NCBI GenBank assembly: GCA_003233545.1
Contig: QILZ01000036.1
Span: 1-10,795, forward strand
Origin: Spirochaetales bacterium
GTDB lineage: Bacteria > Spirochaetota > Spirochaetia > SZUA-6
Direction: 5' to 3'
Length of the DNA: 10,795 nt
Of the stretch, positions 6,449-10,795 are shown piece after piece. The translations under genes were made by a program, and so were the position numbers. A model generated the notes under the pieces. That model did not search any database and had not been told where the DNA came from. It saw only the letters and a program-made list of their open reading frames with translations. Every line of letters starts with the position of its first letter. The stretch's first letter is position 1.

Positions 6449-8695
6449 AAAAAAACAATACTTTTGTCACTTGTAATACATAACCATCAGCCCGTGGGAA
6501 ACTTCGATTTTGTTTTCGAAAGAGCCTGCAGGGAGGCATACGAACCGATGATAGCCCTTGTGGAGAAGCACCCGGAGGTAAAGATTGCCCTGCATTACAC
6601 GGGAAGTTTGCTCGACTGGATTATTGTGCACAGACACGATCTTATAGACAGGCTTAGGATTCTGGCTGAGACAAAGCAGGTGGAAATTTTAACAGGTGGA
6701 TATTACGAACCGATTCTTGTTTCTATACCGGATATCGATAAAGCGGGTCAGATTAAAAAATTAAACGGTACTATCCGGGAATTATTCCATTATAATCCTG
6801 AGGGTTCCTGGCTTGCCGAACGTGTCTGGGAACCGCACCTTGCAAAGACATTTTCGGAAAACGGAGTAAAATACACAATCGTGGACGATACCCATTTTAA
6901 GTATGCGGGATTAAATGAGGATGACCTGTTCGGATATTATGTAACGGAAGAACAGGGAAATAAACTGGATGTTTTCAGTACATTAAAGCATCTCCGGTAT
7001 ACAATTCCATGGGCGGAAGCGGATGATGTCATAGGCTGGCTAAAACAGGAGGGAGACAGTTCCGGCAGAAAACTTGCCCTGATGGGTGATGACGGAGAAA
7101 AGTTCGGCATGTGGCCCGGAACGTACGATCACTGCTGGGGAAAAAATGCATGGATGGACAGATTTTTTACGGCACTTAAGGAAAACGCCGATGCAATAAC
7201 CACAATTACACCTTCCGAATACAGGAAAAGATATTCTCCTCTCGGAAGGATTTATCTTCCCACTGCGTCCTACGATGAAATGACGGAATGGGTGCTGCCT
7301 GTAAAGCTCTCCGGAAAGTTTAAGATTGTAAAGGATAGACTTAAAAGAAAAAACGACTTGGACGCTTTACGTTTTTTAAAGGGGGGGTTTTGGCGGAATT
7401 TCATGGTTAAATATCCGGAGATAAATACCATGCATAAGAAGATGCTGAGAGTAAGCGGTAAGATACACTCTTTTCTCGATGCCCGCGCCGGTGCCGGAAG
7501 CATTCTCCCTGCTGATCCGGAAAAGCTGCTGCTGGAAAGACTGTGGGCTGGTCAGTGTAACTGTCCTTACTGGCACGGTGTTTTCGGCGGGATATACCTG
7601 TTCCATATCAGATCGGCAGTTTATGAAAATCTGATAGAAGCGGAGCTGCTTCTGGACAGGTTAAAAGATGATCTTAAGGAAAAGCAGGACAGGAAACCGG
7701 TTTGTGATGTGGTCGATTTCGACTGTGATGACAACGATGAAATCCTTGTGGAAACTGCGGTACAGAATTTTTACATCGATCCGCAGAGGGGGGGTACATG
7801 TTTCGAATGGGACTGGCGGGAGAAACATTTTAACCTGTTAAATACCCTTACCAGGAAAAGGGAGATATATCATGAGGAGCTCATTAAAGCCGTGAAAGAA
7901 GGAAAAATTGTTGTGGAAGGCTCAAAGAGACCTGAAAATATACACACGGAAGCTGTGCGTGTAAAAGAATCGGGGCTGGAAAAGAGGCTTTTCTATGACA
8001 GGCAAAGGCGTGCGTCCTTTGTCGACCATTTTATTTCCGAAAATTCAGATTGGGAAGATTTCTATAAATCAGGATATTCGGAGACAGGTGATTTTGCATC
8101 CGGCCGGTATATATTAAGGAAAAACGGGGAGAAATCTGAAGCGGAAGACCCGGGTAATAATTCTACGGCCGGGAATTTGCATGATAATGGAGCTGTTAAT
8201 TCGGGTGTGGAGGTAAAACTTTACAAGCATGGGTTTGTAAAAAACGCTTCGGGTAAAATACCGGTTAAACTGGAGAAATCATTTATTGTAGAAGATGAAT
8301 CGGAGTATATTACGGTAATTTACCGTATTACAAATGAAGGCGGCATAAAACTAGAAGCAAATTTCGGTGTAGAAACAAATTGGGCGCTTATGGGCGGAAA
8401 CGCTCCCGGTTCGTATTTCGATTCCGGCAGTCCAGGGGGAAAAGTGATGCTCGATACTGCGGGGGAGTGTAAAGCTGCGGACCGGCTTTCCATGCATGTG
8501 GACTGGCTCGGCATAGATATAAAATGTTCATGGAATATAAAAGCATCGGTCTGGTGGTATCCTGTGGAAACCATATCCAATTCGGAGGGCGGTTTCGAGA
8601 GGATTTACCAGGGATTCTGTGTTATGCCGCTCTGGAGAATAATACTTATGCCGGGCGAAGAGTGGAAAGAGGAATTAAGGATAAGCCTTTATTAA
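6446..8695 (+). CDS. Cytoplasmic GH57 4-alpha-glucanotransferase / alpha-amylase
   Basis: This 749-residue protein has no signal peptide and should act in the cytoplasm on imported maltodextrins, transferring or hydrolysing alpha-1,4-glucan chains. All five GH57 regions of the Thermococcus litoralis 4-alpha-glucanotransferase / Dictyoglomus AmyA type are visible: HNHQPVGNF (12-20), GGYYEPIL (84-91), WLAERVWEP (122-130) with Glu125 as nucleophile, GDDGEKFGMWPG (214-225) with Asp216 as acid/base, and QCNCPYWHGVFGGIYL (370-385). A helical domain (about 310-410, DUF1925 type) and a C-terminal beta-sandwich (about 430-749, DUF1926 type) follow. It is longer than its relatives (about 660-690 residues), partly because of a Gly/Asn/Ser-rich stretch at 561-587. 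Hydrolase and transferase members cannot be told apart from sequence. It starts at GTG 6446, 111 bases after the surface GH57 gene, and differs from it in subfamily and location. Confidence 0.93.
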   Translation: MKKTILLSLVIHNHQPVGNFDFVFERACREAYEPMIALVEKHPEVKIALHYTGSLLDWIIVHRHDLIDRLRILAETKQVEILTGGYYEPILVSIPDIDKAGQIKKLNGTIRELFHYNPEGSWLAERVWEPHLAKTFSENGVKYTIVDDTHFKYAGLNEDDLFGYYVTEEQGNKLDVFSTLKHLRYTIPWAEADDVIGWLKQEGDSSGRKLALMGDDGEKFGMWPGTYDHCWGKNAWMDRFFTALKENADAITTITPSEYRKRYSPLGRIYLPTASYDEMTEWVLPVKLSGKFKIVKDRLKRKNDLDALRFLKGGFWRNFMVKYPEINTMHKKMLRVSGKIHSFLDARAGAGSILPADPEKLLLERLWAGQCNCPYWHGVFGGIYLFHIRSAVYENLIEAELLLDRLKDDLKEKQDRKPVCDVVDFDCDDNDEILVETAVQNFYIDPQRGGTCFEWDWREKHFNLLNTLTRKREIYHEELIKAVKEGKIVVEGSKRPENIHTEAVRVKESGLEKRLFYDRQRRASFVDHFISENSDWEDFYKSGYSETGDFASGRYILRKNGEKSEAEDPGNNSTAGNLHDNGAVNSGVEVKLYKHGFVKNASGKIPVKLEKSFIVEDESEYITVIYRITNEGGIKLEANFGVETNWALMGGNAPGSYFDSGSPGGKVMLDTAGECKAADRLSMHVDWLGIDIKCSWNIKASVWWYPVETISNSEGGFERIYQGFCVMPLWRIILMPGEEWKEELRISLY

Positions 8696-8714
8696 ATCGG
8701 GTTTAAAAACAATA

Positions 8715-10795
8715 ATGAATAATCTTTTTATACTGGAAACAGAATACCTGACACTCGGCTTTTCTAAAACCAACGGCTCTCTTGTACTGCTTGCCCTGCC
8801 CGGTTCAGGAGAGAATATTATTAAAAACGGGGATAGCGGATCGTCCGGCGCAGCTGGGCCTGATAATACCGATGTTCATTTTTACGGAAACGAATCTACA
8901 GGAGTAGTCATTACAGGAAGCAGTCTTAACGGAAATACCGGCGGAACGGTAAAAGAGATTACCAGGCAGGATTCCGGAAATAAGACTATTATAACGATCA
9001 TAATCGAATATAGCTCTTTAGTAATAAATGATGTTTACGAAATAAGGGATAATCTGGTTAAACAAACCGTGACGATAGTTAATACCGGGAAAAAAGAGAT
9101 TAAGATTACCGGTTTACGGTTTATACTTCCCCGGGTAAGGATATCTTCCGCGGAAGATTGTTTTTTCGAAGCTCCCGGTACTGCGGTAAGGCCGCATCTT
9201 TCGTTTAAAGAGGCTCTGGAGATACAAAATTCGAACCGTCCGGTTAGCAGTTCGTATCCCGCTTCAGTGGACAGGTACGGTTTTTCCATGGAGCAGGTAC
9301 CGGACTGTTCTCCGGGTCTGCTTGCAGTTTATAACGGCAGGGAGCAGGCCGGTATTCTATGCTGGTACTACAGCGAAACAGAGAATGCCAGGCCGGTTGT
9401 AAAAAGCAATGGTAAAACTCTCGATCTTATCCATGAAGCCTCTCTTGCAGGGCGTCTTAAAGCGGGTGAGAAACTTACAGGCGGCAGCCGGTTTTTAATG
9501 CCCGGCAGGGGCACGTGGAATAGATTGTTAAAGGAATTTCAGAAACATTACATTACAACCGGCGTATTTCCTCCTGTTTATGGAAAAGCACCGGGGTGGG
9601 TGGAAAAAGCATCTATTTATGAAGTGCATCCCGGACAGTTCGGCGGATTCCGCGGTTTAAAAGAGTATCTTCCGGTACTTAAAAATATGGGAATAAATAC
9701 TCTCTATTTAATGCCTGTCTGGCTCTATGATAATCCTTTCGGTGAAGTATGGGATGAGAACTGGAAAAGAAACGGCAGCCCTTATGCAATTCTGGATTAC
9801 GAAAAGTTTGATCCCTCTCTCGGTTCTGATGATAGTTTTAGAGAATTGGTGGAAGAAGCACATTCATCAGGTATTCGTGTTCTACTCGATTTTGTTGCTC
9901 AGGGGTGTGCCTGTGATTCCGAATATGTACATGAACATCCGGAATGGTTCTGCAGGGATGAGGAGGGAAATCTTGTATCTTCTCATGGATGGAAAGATAC
10001 ATATTCCTTCGACTGGGCGAATCCGGATTACCAGCGGTATATGCTGAACTGGAGCCTTGAACTGCTTAAAACTTTCGGTTTTGACGGCTACAGGGTGGAT
10101 GCGCCCCTAGGTAAAGAGCCGAACTGGAGCAGGGAGATTCCCTACCATGCAAGTAAGACAAATCTGGGAGTAATATCGCTCCTGGAAGAGCTTCAGAAGA
10201 ATATCAAAAGTATAAAAAAGGATAATGTGCTTCTCTGTGAACTTTTCGGTCCCATTTTTACCAGGTCGCATGATTTCTCCTGCGACTATCTTCCGTCGGC
10301 CCAGACTTTTCAGATGCTTCGGAACAGGATTACCCCGTATGAGTGGGGAGAGTGGATGAGGGATTATCGGCTTTCGCTTCCTGAAGATGCTGTCAGGGTA
10401 TCCTTTACGGAAACCCATGATACCCGCGGTTTTAACCCTCCCTCCTATGGATTAAGGGGGTCAGCTCTTGAAAAGGCAGGGTTTTCGGCACTTATACTTG
10501 CAGGTTTTATTCCGATGATATGGTCCGGTCAGGAGAAAGGGCAGGAAGAGTTTTACAGGAACCTGCTGAATACCCGCGGTAAGCACGATGTGCTGACAAA
10601 GGGCAGATCCTGTTTTAATCTTATCGACTGTTCGAACGAATGGGTTGTAAATGTTTTACGAATCTTTGATAATCAGGTTCTCTGGGGACTAATAAGCCTC
10701 TGGCCGGAAAAAACAACCCATACTTTTAAGCTGCCGGTATCAGGGATAAAAATGCAGAAGAATGTGGGATATTCTCTTTATGATTTACTCGAAAA
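8715..10795 (+). CDS. GH13 alpha-amylase-superfamily enzyme with beta-sandwich N-terminal domain (3'-truncated)
   Basis: The frame runs open from ATG 8715 to the right edge, giving 693 residues without a stop. An upstream in-frame TAA at 8682-8684 and the lack of ATG/GTG/TTG codons in between favour this start, although its ribosome site is weak (only GGG, 8699-8701). Residues 1 to about 290 form a predicted beta-rich domain opening with LETEYLTLGFSKTNGSL, resembling galactose-mutarotase-like supersandwich folds. From about 298 a GH13 (beta/alpha)8 barrel follows: IYEVHPGQFGGF, YAILDYEKFDPSLG, region I LDFVAQGC (391-398), region II GFDGYRVDAP (455-464) with nucleophile Asp462, region III LLCELFGP (506-513) with acid/base Glu509, region IV FTETHDTRG (564-572) with Asp569. 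The triad is intact, but region I lacks the usual Asn-His. A C-terminal beta domain starts near 640 and is cut. There is no signal peptide, so it should be cytoplasmic, acting on alpha-glucans with the upstream GH57 enzyme; exact activity is unknown. Confidence 0.88.
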   Translation, partial: MNNLFILETEYLTLGFSKTNGSLVLLALPGSGENIIKNGDSGSSGAAGPDNTDVHFYGNESTGVVITGSSLNGNTGGTVKEITRQDSGNKTIITIIIEYSSLVINDVYEIRDNLVKQTVTIVNTGKKEIKITGLRFILPRVRISSAEDCFFEAPGTAVRPHLSFKEALEIQNSNRPVSSSYPASVDRYGFSMEQVPDCSPGLLAVYNGREQAGILCWYYSETENARPVVKSNGKTLDLIHEASLAGRLKAGEKLTGGSRFLMPGRGTWNRLLKEFQKHYITTGVFPPVYGKAPGWVEKASIYEVHPGQFGGFRGLKEYLPVLKNMGINTLYLMPVWLYDNPFGEVWDENWKRNGSPYAILDYEKFDPSLGSDDSFRELVEEAHSSGIRVLLDFVAQGCACDSEYVHEHPEWFCRDEEGNLVSSHGWKDTYSFDWANPDYQRYMLNWSLELLKTFGFDGYRVDAPLGKEPNWSREIPYHASKTNLGVISLLEELQKNIKSIKKDNVLLCELFGPIFTRSHDFSCDYLPSAQTFQMLRNRITPYEWGEWMRDYRLSLPEDAVRVSFTETHDTRGFNPPSYGLRGSALEKAGFSALILAGFIPMIWSGQEKGQEEFYRNLLNTRGKHDVLTKGRSCFNLIDCSNEWVVNVLRIFDNQVLWGLISLWPEKTTHTFKLPVSGIKMQKNVGYSLYDLLE

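Noticed and set aside
9727..10047. + strand ORF of 106 codons
   Set aside because: It is a shadow frame inside the GH13 gene, whose own frame carries regions I and II here.
10107..10418. Minus-strand ORF of 103 codons
   Set aside because: It is antisense to the GH13 catalytic domain with no recognisable protein features; the same applies to minus-strand frames at 735-1076, 3260-3541, 7270-7606, 8320-8580 and 9035-9289.
1..10795. CRISPR arrays, insertion sequences, tRNA/rRNA genes, defence or toxin systems
   Set aside because: No regular repeats, terminal inverted repeats, transposase motifs or structured RNA gene signatures were seen; coding sequence of carbohydrate metabolism fills the window.

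Overview
The window reads as one co-directional maltodextrin/alpha-glucan utilisation operon, all on the + strand. It covers starch breakdown outside the membrane, uptake, and intracellular processing. Six coding regions fill almost all of it. The first (solute-binding protein) is cut by the left edge and the last (a GH13-type enzyme) by the right edge. Gaps between genes are 107, -4, 6, 111 and 19 bases, so the genes are probably co-transcribed. No RNA genes, mobile elements, CRISPR arrays or origins were seen.

Layout. Positions 1-1179: 3' part of a MalE-like extracellular sugar-binding protein, followed by a 107-base spacer with a clear stem-loop. 1287-2309 and 2306-3202: MalF- and MalG-type permeases, each with an EAA loop for an ATPase, overlapping by ATGA. 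3209-6334: a 1041-residue lipoprotein with an amylopullulanase-type GH57 catalytic domain and two C-terminal beta-sandwich modules (CBM9-like, then glucodextranase-C-like). 6446-8695: a second GH57 protein with no signal peptide, of the 4-alpha-glucanotransferase/alpha-amylase type. 8715 to the right edge: a GH13 alpha-amylase-superfamily enzyme with a beta-sandwich N-terminal domain and unusual conserved regions.

Working model (inference): the lipoprotein cuts starch, glycogen or pullulan outside the cytoplasmic membrane. MalE captures the maltodextrins and MalFG imports them, powered by a MalK-type ATPase encoded elsewhere. The second GH57 enzyme and the GH13 enzyme then rearrange or hydrolyse them in the cytoplasm.

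Organism: a bacterium with moderate GC, frequent AGG/AGA and ATA codons, lipoprotein export and GH57 enzymes. A spirochaete or another anaerobic, possibly thermophilic lineage is plausible. The sequence alone does not fix the phylum.

No radically new system was found. The most unusual element is the GH13 protein at the right edge: its three catalytic carboxylates are present, but the usual region I Asn-His is replaced and its N-terminal fusion is uncommon.
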